DNA of 64,000 nucleotides. Source: Aplectana chamaeleonis. Lineage: Eukaryota > Nematoda > Chromadorea > Rhabditida > Cosmocercidae. The stretch is from positions 248,001 through 312,000 of the forward strand of contig JAPDOI010000441.1 of NCBI GenBank assembly GCA_029168955.1, read 5' to 3'. Shown in pieces: positions 12,026 to 23,791 of the stretch (the stretch's first letter is position 1; every line of letters begins with the position of its first letter). Position numbers and translations under genes: made by a program. A model generated the notes under the pieces. The model was not told the DNA's origin, made no database searches, and worked only from the letters and a program-made list of their open reading frames with translations.

Positions 12026-12065
12026 CCGCGTCAGGCGAAAGCCAACCGAATAAGTCAAGTAAGTC
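9077..12065 (+). mobile_element. RTE-clade non-LTR retrotransposon, copy 1, with perfect 10-bp target duplication
   Basis: The element is flanked by ATGCAATACT on both sides (9067-9076 and 12066-12075). Its 3' end, after the stop codon, is a short tail with AAGTCAAGTAAGTC-type repeats, as in RTE elements, rather than a long poly-A. It is about 89% identical by eye to the copy at 25917-28896. It is 5' truncated: that other copy carries about 110 more codons' worth of upstream sequence. The intact target duplication and long open frame indicate a recent insertion. Confidence 0.92.
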
Positions 12066-12075
12066 ATGCAATACT

Positions 12076-12584
12076 AGTAGTTCTGTTGTTGTTTGTAATT
12101 GTTAAAATGTTCTGAAATGAAAATAGTGTTATCATTTGTCATAACTTACTAACAAATTTTCCTCATGGGATTGTTTTGAAGTTTAGAATTTACACTACCT
12201 TCTTTGTTGACATTTTCGGAATTTTCTCTATACAGTGCTTTTTTATATTCTTGTTTATCAGAATCAGGAAGTCAAAATCATGGCAGTTGTGCTCGACTTC
12301 TCAGAGAAAAGCCGATCTCGACTTCCCATAGGGGTTGCCTAAAAATTACGGAGCTAAGGGGGGTGCATATTCAAAATCGCCTTGCCGGGACGTGTGCCCA
12401 GCCCTGCGTTCTACCCTACTGACCGTTAATGATATCCAACTGAGAACTCACATTGACAACAACTCAGGGGTTTCCTTAGGGACTCTTCCATTGTATCCAT
12501 CTATCCTCAAATCGTTAGAGTATGCTACCCCTTTTGCGGTACAGATGGTCTTCATGATATATTGATACTTCAAGTTATTGCGCT
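12076..12584. other. Spacer, nothing recognised
   Basis: No exon of the downstream transporter could be identified here, and no repeat partner was seen. Confidence 0.35.
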
Positions 12585-12917
12585 TTTAAAGGCATAAAGA
12601 CAGTATTCACGATAAAGACGGTTTTCTAGTTTTCACCGGAAATCGCAGGTTCTGGTGTACATTGCCACAATCATGTTTAAAAGAAAACGAGCCATAGATA
12701 GTCCTATATGACCTCAAAAACTTTAATGTGGCATGCCAGCCACGCCCACTTCTTCCGTAACCGTTGAGGAAGTGTAAGACATCCAAGTTTTCGAACCGTA
12801 TAGGGGTATTTGAAGTAGTCTTAGCCGCTTTTTCCACATTATTGCTGCAACGAACTCCGGAACTTTAAATATCCGGTGGAAAATCGAACATCGACTCTAC
12901 CGTGAACTCTGCCTTTA
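12585..12917. mobile_element. MITE family H, about 330 bp
   Basis: The left end TTTTAAAGGCATAAAGACAG is followed by TATTCACGAT, and the right end reads ACCGTGAACTCTGCCTTTAA. This is a divergent member of the AGGCAGTG/TTCACGAT group, with an internal insertion in the left TIR. Confidence 0.6.
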
Positions 12918-13108
12918 ACGAATATAGTCACGCATACGGGTTCCCCTACTCAAATAGCTTTTAGAATGGCCTAAATGCTTCCTTGTTGAACAAAGACTGA
13001 AGAAGCCTAATGGCTGCTGGACGCTGTGTGCTATATGTTGCCAGTGGATGGAGCCTGATCACGGTCTTTCCTCCAACACTTTCTTCCCTAACCTTTTTCC
13101 GATTTCAG

Positions 13109-13471
13109 ATCTGCGCCATCTTCACCTGTATAGGTGGGACCTATTCGCTGTTCCCTTACATAACACATAAATGTTTTGGAAGCACAAATTTCGGAGTCGT
13201 GTACGGGTTTTTGCAATGTTCGTTGGTGAGATTTGACCTGAATTACATCTGTTTTGTTTCTATTTTCCAACGAATCGATGTATTTCAGTCTGTAGCCGGT
13301 GTGATGGCGGCAGTGCTGTCGCAGTTTCTTCTGCCAAAAATTGGATTCGACGTCCTGTTTTTAATTACGGGTTGCTTCATGGCCTTTTCGCTTGTGATCA
13401 CTTCTGTACTGCATTGTACTGTCAATCGGACAACACAGGCGATTTCCCGATACTCCTCCATAGAGGAATAA
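13109..13471 (+). CDS. Major facilitator superfamily transporter, last two exons (partial)
   Basis: Two phase-0 exons are seen: 13109-13225 (acceptor GATTTCAG, donor GTGAGA) and 13289-13471 (acceptor TATTTCAG, stop TAA), with a 63-bp intron. They encode about 99 residues with hydrophobic segments typical of the C-terminal helices of an MFS carrier. The block FGSTNFGVVYGFLQCSL and the glycine-containing segment after it resemble the oxalate/monocarboxylate-type branch (FGxxNFGxxYG). The last helix, FLITGCFMAFSLVITSVL, precedes a short cytoplasmic tail. Substrate cannot be inferred. Upstream exons were not found. They may lie beyond the MITE and RTE insertions or outside the window. The gene ends 51 bp from the stop codon of the convergent TatD gene. 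Confidence 0.7.
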   Translation: MCAIFTCIGGTYSLFPYITHKCFGSTNFGVVYGFLQCSLVRFDLNYICFVSIFQRIDVFQSVAGVMAAVLSQFLLPKIGFDVLFLITGCFMAFSLVITSVLHCTVNRTTQAISRYSSIEE

Positions 13472-13472
13472 A
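13467..13472 (+). terminator. Poly-A signal AATAAA overlapping the MFS stop codon
   Basis: AATAAA overlaps the TAA stop of the transporter (GAA TAA A). Cleavage 10-20 nt downstream would give a very short 3' UTR and would fall in the space shared with the opposing gene. Confidence 0.5.
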
Positions 13473-13500
13473 CCTTCAGTGAAGGAAATATCTTGAAATA

Positions 13501-13506
13501 TTTATT
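13501..13506 (-). terminator. Poly-A signal AATAAA of the TatD gene
   Basis: TTTATT on the + strand reads AATAAA on the minus strand, 17 bp after the TatD stop codon at 13523-13525. Cleavage would fall near 13485, so the two convergent transcripts are likely to meet or overlap by a few bases. Confidence 0.55.
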
Positions 13507-13522
13507 CTCTTGTTTGATACAA

Positions 13523-16500
13523 TCAGTTCTTTAGACCTAGCAGCATCTCAGCATTTTCAGTTGTCATCCTTTTCACTTCTGCCACAGGTATTTTTTTAAC
13601 CTGAAATGTTATGCTGTTATACATATGAAGTGTACGTATTGGAGAAGAATCCTTGTTGTTCCCTACAAAATCTTCAGTTTGTTCATTGAGCTCAGAAAGC
13701 CACCTAGCAACTGTTCAAGCACCTCTAAGGCAGCGTCGGCGGTAACAGCAGTGGAAAACGGTGAATAACGTAGAGTTCACGTTATAAATTTAGTCAGATG
13801 AATGGATGGAGCTGTGCGACGGTAGATCGCCGCTAGCGAATCGAAACACGATTGGTCAATGATGCCGCCAACACCGCACGGCCAGCCGCCTGGTCCATGC
13901 TTTAGACTTAATCGAATACGAAAACCATTCAAGGAATGACTCAAAATCGTGTGTGCCAGTGGAACCGTTGATTCGTTCACGTCGCTACATAACAGATTAA
14001 GGATACTGTCTTTGAGGTTGGCAGCGGTGGCTTTCCCAGACCTCATTCGGAGTGATATAAATGGGAATTTCCATTTCTTTACATCAGTCAATGCTTCCTT
14101 TGGAAACATGAAACTTCGTAGAAGTGGTCTTGTTCTGATTGAAAAGTGGTTTCCTTTTATTCTTCGTAGTTCCTTCTAAAGTGGCGGCCACAGTGGACCT
14201 TTCACATACAGCGCATTCATGATCCATCGAGAGCACTGCCTTTGAGTTGTGAGTAACAGATGTAAGATGCGAATCTATAGTTAGCACCACATTCTACGCG
14301 GTAATCCAGCAATGTGAAATAGTATTTCATATGAAAACTCACATTTGCAATGAATTCTGCGGACAATCCAAGATTTGCTGGTTCATTTCGTTCGCCTCTC
14401 ACCGGACCGAGCACTGGTGAGTCCGTCTCAAGGAGCAAGTTCTCCATAGGAACTGCCTCGATCAAAAATCGCTTCTGAAATAAGCAGCGTTGCTTACCTA
14501 AAAGCACTGTTTGCGATGGTTTTCGTTCTCGAGTTTCTCACTAAAAACAATGCATTGGCAACCAAGCGTTACCAAATTTACGAAGAAACGACGGAAGGGC
14601 ACTGAAACGTCTTTTCTCAGTAACATTATTCTCTGGCCTGGACTAGTTGTCCGATTGGATGAACATGTTCACGATGGTTGTCACCGGTAAAAAATGGGGC
14701 TAATCAAAAATGGAAGAATATTTCCGGCAAAACGGTATTAGTTAGGGTTCGAAGGAAAGAACGGAGCAAGAGAGAGTAGAGAATTGCAAAACGCGGGCCC
14801 ACAAAAGATTGCATTGTCACAACGAATAGTTCCAAAGATCCAAAGAGTATAGAGGCGGGGTGAGAGTAAAGGATTTCGTGCCCTTCTGGTGCGTTTTTCT
14901 CGGTTTCTTCGTCACTTCAGTTCCAACGGGGGGCCAAACAATCGATTTAGCGATTAATCTCAAAATCGAAGATTATAGTGGACACTGCCTTGGAAGCTAG
15001 AATCGTCAGGACCTATAGGCACTGCTACCAAACACGTTTCGGGCATCGTTCAAAATGAGAAAAGTGATCGGATTTTTGTTCGCAGAATACTAAGGATTAG
15101 GTGGATCAAGCGGAAATGAATGAAGGATTAAAAGCAGCCCATCAAAGTTTTTTTGAAACAGGACCTGTGCAATACAGAGTTCCCATCCTTTTTGGGAATT
15201 CTACCAAAGATTCAAACACCGACACCGGGCGAAAAATTGTATAAGCGAAGAAGTGCTTTCTTGAACGAGATTCGATTAGATGAGGCCTGTTTACATTGCC
15301 GATGTCGTTCCGGCATGATGGTCAATTCCCCATTCCTGTAAGCCTCCGAAAATATAAATGGTTACCCCCATTCCTATTGAGAGGCGCTGTTCACGATAAA
15401 TGCGCTCAGCGAGGTTTCAGTGGGATATCGAAGGTCCGGGGCCTACTGCAACAATAGTGTCGAAAAAACGGCTACGAATGGCTTGAAGTAGCGCTATACG
15501 AGCCTAAAGTTGACTGCGCGCGCGGGGCGCAGTCCACTCAACGGCCATTCATCGAAGTGACTATGCATGTGAAAAGCAAGGGCCAGATATCATGAAACCA
15601 AAATCGGGCGATTCTTACATGTTCACTCCGATGAAAAACTTATACATTCGGTATGAATACAGCCTAGCGATACTTTGCGCTCTATATTGAAGGTTGACGC
15701 AAACTCGGTGCCAAATACTACCGCCATCCTTTAATAGGGAACCCAAAGAATTACTAAGATCCATGCCGACTGAATACTGGGTTCAATTAGGGTGATGAAA
15801 AGGAAGCTGGGGTCAGCGTGTTGAAGGTTTGCTGTAGGTTACTGTAGGTATCGTGGCATTTAAAAAGGAAAAACCTTCGCTAGTAATTGGAAAATTGACG
15901 AAAGGGCATCATAATTCATATTCAGCACCCGGAATAACTACCGCATAGTAATTTTAAGTCAAATCTGAGGCTTTCACCGAACTACCGTTCACCCACCGTC
16001 ATGTACCATAAGCTGACAATAATCGACAAACGGACCTCAAGTTCGTGTTACGGGTCGTTTATAATTCCGCCGCTGAGTGGCGCGGCAAAGTGCGATTCTA
16101 CGATATTGATCACGCGACGCGGCACGATCAATATCATAGAATCGCACTTCACCGCGCCGCTTGACGGGGGAAGTGTAAACGACTCCTTATGCTTTCCAAA
16201 CAACTCTCAGAAAAACATTTTGAGCCGCATCTATCGTGGCACTCTGGAAATCGTCAAGAGTCGCGCTTCGCCCTGAAACTTCCCCCTGATGGGAAGCTTC
16301 GAAGGAATAAAGTAGAGTACTTTGAGGAGTTATCAGCACCCTAATAACCTTCCTAGGGGAAGTTCAAGGCAAAATTGGAAAACTTTTTCGAAGGACTCAG
16401 AACCGCCGAATTGACATAAATATACGTAAAAGACTATCACTCTGTTCAAAGTTCAAAAACTGTGCTTTCATACAAATTTTGCTCATGATGGTTATTTCGA

Positions 16501-19500
16501 GCGCTGAACACGATAAAAGGTCCGTTTCCAGATTTTCGAAAAACTACTGCGCGTCCTGGAAGGTACGGCATATGCAGAAAACTACCTTCTTGAGCTTATG
16601 ACTTCCTTGAACCAGCACCTTGGGTTGGGACACCATGCAGTTCTACTATGGATGCCCTAGAGATACTAACAATGTAAATCGTTTTCACAGATGCGTTTGG
16701 CGCTCTAAGCAATTCCCTTGTTAGACGTTTTCTCGGCGTCATTGTTGCACAATGCCACGAAACTTCAATGTGTCCTCGACGACTGACTGTATTTATCGTG
16801 GGCAGTGCCTTTGAATAGGATAATGTCGGCTTCCTACAATCTTCGGCGCTTCTCCTTAGCAGTGATTGGAGGCCTTCGTGATCGATGGAAAACTCAGAAA
16901 CGGAATTTATCGTTAATGCTCTCTTTCAAGGCAGGGTTTGGTCACACCAGGACTTGTCCGAGATTTGGGTTACATAGGTCGACATGGACTAGGTGAATTC
17001 CATCTGAAAGTTTTGAAAGATATGTGCCGTTATTCATGGAGAAAAGTGCCTGTAAGTAAAAAATAACCGTATTCTTAGCAAGACCAAGCTGTCAAAATAA
17101 CGATGTTTCTACGGCATGGTCGCAGCACTGGCGGCATTCATAGCCCTGCTGGGAGAGATTTCTACCGCGCGCGGTGCAGAAAGCGCGGAGAGTGGCTGAA
17201 AATCTGGACGATGGTCACCTTTTCGTGGATCAGTGAAACACCGAAATGGTTCGACCAACTTGAAGAAGCCGTTTTATCTGCGGTTCTCGCACTTTTTCTG
17301 AGATGACATGTGGCTTGCGGTCCGATTTAACGGAAAATCTCGGAATGGAAATTCTGCTCGGACCCTGCCTTTAACATCTGTCACATACGTGATCTCCAGT
17401 TGTGAATGAGGGTGGAATGGAGAAAAAGAATCCTGCTTTGATGCCGCGTAGAGCCTGATCAGCCGATCCATTGAATGCGTGTAAAGCCACTCTTTTGGCT
17501 CCATGTTCTATCAGAAAATCTACGGTTTCCCCGCATGCAGAGCGTGAATGGACGGTTCTGAAATGGAAAACCAAATGGAAATTCACATGACATGAAGTTC
17601 TGTCGGTTTTAAGCTTTTGGAAAGGACTTACAACGGTAAATCCAGCTGATTAGCCCATTCCAAATGTTTGGCCAGTATTTCCTTCTGGACAACTATATTT
17701 TCGGCGGTGATCTTATACATCTCCGTGAAGTCTAAACCAACCTGAAGAGAACGAGTTACCCAAAAACTAATACAGCGGAATGAGAAGGAACGAGGAAACA
17801 CTAATAAAGGAGAAGAATGGCGATATTAACAGGCCGTGATTATTTTATTGTTTGTTAAAAAACTTCGTTCCAACACAACGGACAGTTATTTTCAATCGCA
17901 GCCGCAACAGCGGACAACCGCTATCTCTCACACAATCGCCGCATTCAATGCGGGGCGAATATGCATTCAACTCGAAAACGAGGATGTTTCGAGCACAGTC
18001 AGGGAACCTGCAGCTGGGAGAGCACGTGCTCCTATTGTATTTCAAATTGTAGCACGTGCCCTAACAAATGAAACGTTTAATGCGTGCATGATACACATTA
18101 AGTTCTATAACAAAATCATTGTCTAAAAAAAGCAAAGTGTACAAAGCATTCCTCAGATAGGTTCTCAGATGTCGGCAGCGTCACTGGTTCAATTACCCAA
18201 GTTTGCGGTACTTGACTCCAGCCGCTGGCGGCACCAGACGGTGCTCGGCGAGCTGGCCGAGTCGCATATAGGTGTGCGGGCAGCGTCGCTTGTCGGTGTA
18301 CTGCTACGATGGCGCTGAACCACGCTGAAGCACACGCTCCTGCGATGAAATTTTGCAGCACATGCCCCTGCGATGAAATTTTGCAACACGTGCTGCTGTT
18401 TGGAGCACATGCCTCTGCGATATAGCCTTTAGATAGGTGTCGTCACTCGAGTTGAATGCATATTTGACACGCAATGAATGCGTCGATTTTCTGAGACTGT
18501 GGCACGCGGCTCAATCAACGGAGATCGAACGTTCAGAGAGCCCATGATCTCAGCACGTCTATCTTCGAGCTGCGTGCTGCAAAAAAGCGGTTTCCTGCAA
18601 CAGAGAAACGAGATTTCACTCTGAGATAGACAGCTTATACTTAACAGTCTACATTTGGAATTTTGCCCATTGCGATCACATACAAATTAGTTGACAGTTT
18701 GTAGTCCTAGGTACCTGCTTCTGACGTTCGTCTCACACATGCAAAGAGTCCATATGTCTTCCTCTTAAGACCAGGATCATACTTATCGTCGTGGCGATCC
18801 AATCGCACCAATCACAACGCGATTTTTGCAAGGTCTTCGTGTCGCTGTGCCGCTACGACGATACGTTGCTCCACAATAATGTTAGGCCGGAATCAAACTT
18901 CCAGCCACGAGCGAATCAGCGCAATGTTTACCATCCATACCGACCCAAAATCGATATGCCTGACATGCAATGTCACTGTCGCTCATCGCGGGAAGTATGA
19001 TGCCGGACTCAGGCCGCAGTCAGAGGTGGTCGATGAACTGAGTCCCACCCGGTCGATACACACCGAAATAAAGACAGACGGGTGCAGAAAAAAATCAACC
19101 TCTGAGTCCAACTGAAACCGTCTGCTGTCGACCGCAATCCACCCAGTCGATACTGGTTTTCACGCACGCACACGGGCAGGTCCAATGCACCGAGGTCGGC
19201 TTTTCTGCCCCGGACTCAGTTGGACTGGGTCGGTTTTTGGACCAAGCCTGACGGGGTCCTTAGAAGCAGCTGACACGCTCGAAAAGTTGTTAAGATAACT
19301 GTGTTACTGGGGCCCAATTGCGCTACTGGGGTTATGCCGCCTTTGGAAGCGTCAGAAACGAGTCAAAACTAGTAAACGGCCATAAAGGCTTTTTCATCAT
19401 TTTCATTATTATTCCATTATCAATTTCATTCCGTTTCATGATGATTAAGTCTATTGCTGTCCTCTGCTATCGTGATAGTGAATGCATGTGCAGATATTGC

Positions 19501-22065
19501 TGCGAAAGTTAAGACCCCTTTGTTTCCGCATGGCGTCGCCGCTGGAGTGTTCATAGTCTCCGCAAGCGCGTAGAAAGTATTCATACTTTAACGCCACAAC
19601 CGCGCGTCACGCGCGTGCCGCGCTGGTCTTGAGGAGTATGGATAGCGCCTATAAATTACGGCTATGATATTTTGACTGTCGAACGCTGGACTTCTTCGTG
19701 GCATCACCTCTTTACCTTCTACTACAACGATGAAATCTCAACAGCTGATTTTCTCGAAATGGTGACAGCCCATGAATCGGTGCCGAGAACAGATGAGCTC
19801 AATCGCACTGATCACAGGTATCGCTGTCGACAAAGTAGAACGAATAAACGGTCTTTCTGATGCAAAGGTGTCTTCAATCATCTAAATGAGGTATTCAACA
19901 GTGGCAGAGAACATACTCTCTATAACACTGTTCTTATTTCGCTGGTCTGCAAACTTGCACAACAACAAACTTGCGGATTACCTAAAGTGTCCTATAATAA
20001 TGAAACAGTCCAGAAAACGACAAGTTGGGTTCCAAAAAACTTCGTGTAATCTAGAAAGATGAGGGTTATTTCCCATGCTTATTACAACTGTTATAACAGA
20101 AAATCTCTATAATTAACGGAATAAGTGTTACAGTGAAATTCGAGGGTGTCCTATAATTATGGAACGCTTTGTATATGATACTACTCACCTCTCCGATGCA
20201 GCGAATCTGGTTACGGTGCTTGAGAAGGAATTCTTCTACGCCTTCTACATCCTGCTCATTCACCGATCGATTTTTTTTCTGAGTATAGAGATATAACTGT
20301 ATAATATAGAGAAATAAGGACCTACGGGGCGACTCACAAGTGAACACGGCTGTCCCCTCAGTCTCTGCCCGCAGCGAGACGAGCAGGGTATTCCGCCGTC
20401 CGGCTATCTATACAACGGCTTTGCGGGCATGGTGGAGATTCGCCCGCAGTGCCCGTACGCTCTTCCACAAAAATCTCGCTGGTAGTCTGTGCTTTACTGA
20501 TTGTGTTAAACTTCACTACTGCGCTTATCTGGGTCGAATTCCGGTCCGCAATTGCGTCTCGACACGCTTTGCGGCCGCACGCTCCCAAATCAGAAGAGCT
20601 TCCAGCGCCGCAGCCGTCGATCTGCTGACTCTAGGTGGGTTTTGGGAACTGGAAACTAAGAAAAATTGAAGAAAATTGTATAAAAAAGCCACATCGAGTC
20701 GGCTTTGGCGCTGGAAACCCGACTGACTCGAGCGTGTGCGGCGGCAAAGCGTGTCGAGAAGCAATTGCGGACCGGAATTTAGCCCAGATAAGCACAGTAC
20801 ATAGCATCAATTAAGGAACTGAAGCCTCCCAATCGCACAAACGATGAAACTTATGTAAGAGTGGAAACATGTGTTCCGGCAGATAAATCGCAAAACAAAA
20901 ACGAATTATGTAGAACATCGGTGAGAGTAAATTTATTTCGAGATGTTACACCATCATAAAGTCCTCACTGTTACTGCCAATATTTCAATTTTGAAAAATT
21001 GGTAACTCTTCTGTTCAACAAGCCAGAGCTTCAACCTTTTAACTCTTTGTTTTCTAATCTGATTTGCGATGTGAACCATGCGTTGTCGTCATAATCTTTA
21101 AATAATGTTTCTCTTAAATATTATGGGAAAATGAATGAGTCCTCCTTTTCACCATCTACCAGGAAAGATAAATAATGCTCAGAAGCTTGCATCAGAAAGC
21201 ATTGCTCAAAAGTTCTCAAAATCAAACTTCTCAACGAACAATTGTTTATAATATTTCTTTGTGAATGACTTTGTCAACCTTAATCAATTCAGTCCTAATC
21301 AATTAGGCTTACAGAAAGTATCTAAGCTGATGTACTAAGTTTTATACAAAATCTCTAACTTGTTGGATGACTGAATTACTATTCTGACTCCAAAAATATT
21401 TTCTTAGAAGATTAGAAGATTTTTTCATTGATCCACTTACTTGATTAAATTTTCATTTTCTTATACTTTTTGAAAATTTTCCGTTCTATTTGTGTGTTCA
21501 TTTTTCATGAAATTTACATACATCTTATTGAAGACTACAGCTTTTTAATTTTGCTAGAAACCAGCTTAATAGTTTAACCTTCTATGTGAAAAGTTATTAC
21601 CTAAAGGGATTGGGCTAGCTACGGCCACAATTTGACGGTAATAGTTCTTGCTACCCTAAAACGTTAAGAGTGGTAGCCAAACCACCTTATGCTAGTACCT
21701 TATGCTTACTCTCATCTAGATTTGCTAGTGTGCTTGGTTTTTCTACGCTTTAGCTCTCGTGCTGGGCGAGAGGCATGCGGCGAGGAGAGTGCGCGACGAC
21801 GGTGGGAAAATGCCGAGTGACGCATGTTCACTTGTGAGTTGTCCTTAGACCTCACCTGTATCGGATGCACGCCTATTGCCGGCAGAACGAAGTCAGGATG
21901 TCTCTCCTTCAAAATCAATACGGCGTCGAATTGACTCACAAATTCCGGACATACGACGGCATGCTTTACACCAGCTGATTTGGCTCGTTCAATGACGTCA
22001 TCGATATCCGATTTGAATTTATTGTCTACAAGATGACAATGAGTGTCAATCATGAGTGCAGCCAT
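13523..22065 (-). CDS. TatD-family metal-dependent nuclease, TATDN3-like, six exons, complete
   Basis: Exons (minus strand): 22065-21856, 20278-20189, 17741-17632, 17557-17389, 14474-14343 and 13600-13523. Phases agree throughout and give 262 residues, against about 274 for human TATDN3. All metal ligands of the TatD amidohydrolase fold are present: the N-terminal HxH (H9, H11 in IDTHCHL), E100 in IGEVGLDF, H140 in TVHSRSA, H163 in LHAFNG and D211 in LLLETDSP. The blocks FFFSIPPS and GERNEP are TATDN3-like. Family members are Mg/Mn-dependent DNases. The physiological substrate of TATDN3 is less clear, so DNase activity here is inferred. Introns total about 7.7 kb and hold MITEs. An acceptor at 22083 lies just before the ATG. 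The next internal Met (M5) could also serve as start. Confidence 0.92.
13725..14245. mobile_element. MITE family G, in TatD intron 5
   Basis: Left end CTAAGGCAGCG and right end GAGCACTGCCTTTGAG place it in the AGGCAG-TIR group. The interior has no partner in the window. It fills most of the 741-bp intron 5. Confidence 0.5.
14499..14995. mobile_element. MITE family B, copy 2, in TatD intron 4
   Basis: It aligns along its length with the copy at 4412-4905. The outer ends have decayed (AAAGCACTGTTTGCGATGG and TATAGTGGACACTGCCTTGG). It lies only 24 bp upstream of the exon 5 acceptor. Confidence 0.75.
15382..16815. repeat. Degenerate repeat block in TatD intron 4, including a palindrome and a third TIR end
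   Basis: 15382-15410 has a GCGCTGTTCACGATAAA end and 16790-16815 a TCGTGGGCAGTGCCTTTGAA end. A 136-bp palindrome lies at 16055-16190 (arms GTGCGATTCTA and TAGAATCGCAC). 16660-16726 resembles the right end of the large TIR element (TACTAACAATG through TTCCCTTGTTAG). 15640-15730 resembles the CAAACTCGGTGC hairpin family. Boundaries are uncertain. Confidence 0.45.
17742..20188. other. TatD intron 2 with a partial ATTCATACT-type MITE
   Basis: No further exon is needed by the TatD frame here. 19312-19655 resembles the element at 57669-58041 (shared GCCGCTGGAGT, TTCATAGTCTCC and a GAGGAGTATG end). 19010-19240 has several inverted GGACTCAG/CTGAGTCC blocks. The rest is unassigned. Confidence 0.5.
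20517..20800. repeat. Inverted-repeat element in TatD intron 1, about 284 bp
   Basis: The left arm (GCGCTTATCTGGGTCGAATT through CTTCCAGCGCC) and the right arm (GGCGCTGGAA through CCCAGATAAGCAC) are complementary over about 100 bp each. The loop is AT-rich. It has no coding capacity. Confidence 0.75.
20801..21855. other. Distal part of TatD intron 1, AT-rich
   Basis: No exon, repeat copy or RNA gene was recognised. Confidence 0.4.
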
Positions 22066-22083
22066 AACAGATGAGAGATTCCT
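22066..22083 (-). promoter_or_regulatory. Probable trans-splice acceptor and 5' UTR of the TatD gene
   Basis: On the minus strand CTCTTTTGCAG precedes a 16-nt leader and then the ATG. A strong acceptor this close to the start codon, with no upstream coding exon, is the usual arrangement for spliced-leader addition in nematodes. A cis-spliced non-coding first exon is the alternative. Confidence 0.55.
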
Positions 22084-22623
22084 GCAAAAGAGGTCATTAA
22101 TCCTAGGGTCAGGACATGGAAAACTAGGGTTCTAGCTCTATTACTATGAATGGAAGGATTCACAGAATTGACGAAAGACGGCCCTTGAATGTATTAGAGG
22201 CATCACTCGCAGAAGGAAGAACATTCTCGTGGAACAGAAAAATTGTGGTAACGAATTCCCACAACAGTATTTGACCCCCGTTCTTAAACGAGCTGCGAGA
22301 GATTGCCCTTCGCGGTCAGTTTCAGACGACCTGCGACAAACCTATAACTCAGACAGAATGTGTTCTCAAGGATGTGCGTAATTAGCGTTTATCATTTATG
22401 TACGATTTTACGACTAACGATAGTGTTTGACCGCGTGATTACGGTCTACGGTTTACGAAATTTGGGACCGTGAATCTTCATTTTTCATTATTGCAGTACA
22501 TGCGAAAGTACGAGGCATTTCCAATCGACACGCTCTATTCCCACTTTCCATATACTGCTTTTAGCATGAAGATAGGACCAACTCCGACGTCTGACTACAG
22601 CACAACCCGAACATCAGCCTTAT
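22084..22623. other. Region upstream of the TatD gene
   Basis: A promoter is expected here, but no specific element can be supported by eye. Confidence 0.3.
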
Positions 22624-22732
22624 ACAGTTTACCGCAATGTTAAAAGGACATGGTGCGATTGCGGTCACACACTGAAACTACGGTAGAGGACGCCAGATTT
22701 CATTATCGATCGACAGCACAGCTGATTATGTG
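22624..22732. mobile_element. Partial ACAGTTGACC MITE (family M)
   Basis: It matches the left half of the two full copies at 23586 and 24230 (ACCGCAATGTTAAAAGGACA, then ACTGAAACTACGGTAGA). The right arm is missing. Confidence 0.7.
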
Positions 22733-23234
22733 GGTAAGTTACGGTTTTTCTTTTTTTCTTGTTTGTTTCGGCACTATTTTTGTTTCTGACTATTTCAATA
22801 TTGCGAATAGGGGCTATTCTTAGTGCGTGAGGGAAATTAGCCGTTTGTTCGGGCTTCAAAGTGTTTTTGTTCTGTTTTGAAATCGAGAAAAACGGCAATA
22901 CACCATATTTTTGAGTGACTCGACACTTTCGAAGAATTGTTTCATATTTGCTCCAGTTCAAGGTTTAGATATTTATTTCGATAGTGAGATGATTGGATTT
23001 TCCCAAAAATTACTATAATATTCGAGAACAGTTCAATTTTTTTGCGATCGCATATTTGAGCATCGTCACCTGTATTCCGTCTAGTATTAATGAGCTGATG
23101 AGTTTATATTCCTGTGTTGGGCGAAAATTTGAAGAGCCGAATAGCTCCTTTTTTAACAAATCTAATTAAGATTCGAGGTAAAATTTTCAATTCGCTCAGT
23201 AACTGAAGTAATCAGAAAAGCGAGGCAACAGGAC

Positions 23235-23460
23235 TAGAATATATCAAACGAATGAAAATTTTCGAATATTCGAATAAACGAATTATTCGAAAAATTGACT
23301 TCTCCGAATATTCGAATAAACGAATTATTCGAAAAATTGACTTCTCCCAATATTCGAATTAACGAATTATTCGAAAATTTGACTCTTCCGAATAATCTAA
23401 TTATTGGAATGATTCGAATACGAATAATTCGAATATTCGGCCAACATCGCGAGTATTCGA
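23235..23460. repeat. Direct repeats built on TTCGAATA
   Basis: A unit of about 42 bp, CGAATATTCGAATAAACGAA followed by TTATTCGAAAAATTGACTTC, recurs about three times and degrades to the right. The same unit recurs at 30355-30565. The TTCGAA core is self-complementary, so units can also pair. Confidence 0.75.
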
Positions 23461-23585
23461 ATAAGAAGTACGGACCGAGTACGCATAATCAAACCACCGT
23501 TCGCGGCACTACCAGCTTTCTTGGCCTTTTTTTCTGTATAGTATAATATAGATCAAAGCTATGCCAATGTACTTCCACGAAAAAT

Positions 23586-23791
23586 ACAGTTGACCGCAAT
23601 GTTAAAAGGACATGGTGCGGTTGCGTATTGCACTGAAACTACGGTAGAATCTGGCACTTGCCAGATTTCGTCATCGATCGGCGCCACAGCTGGTATTCTC
23701 GTGAGCAGAGAGACGAGGGTGCCAGATTCTACCGTAGTTTTAGTGCGAGCCCGCAACCGCACCATGCCCTTTTAACATTGCGGTCAACTGT
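23586..23791. mobile_element. Palindromic MITE family M, copy 1
   Basis: Inverted ends ACAGTTGACCGCAATGTTAA and TTAACATTGCGGTCAACTGT lie between TA dinucleotides. It is about 206 bp and has no coding capacity. TA flanks fit Tc1/mariner-type mobilisation. Confidence 0.85.

Noticed and set aside
23235..23460. Telomeric or centromeric satellite
   Set aside because: The unit is unlike TTAGGC and the block is only about 200 bp.
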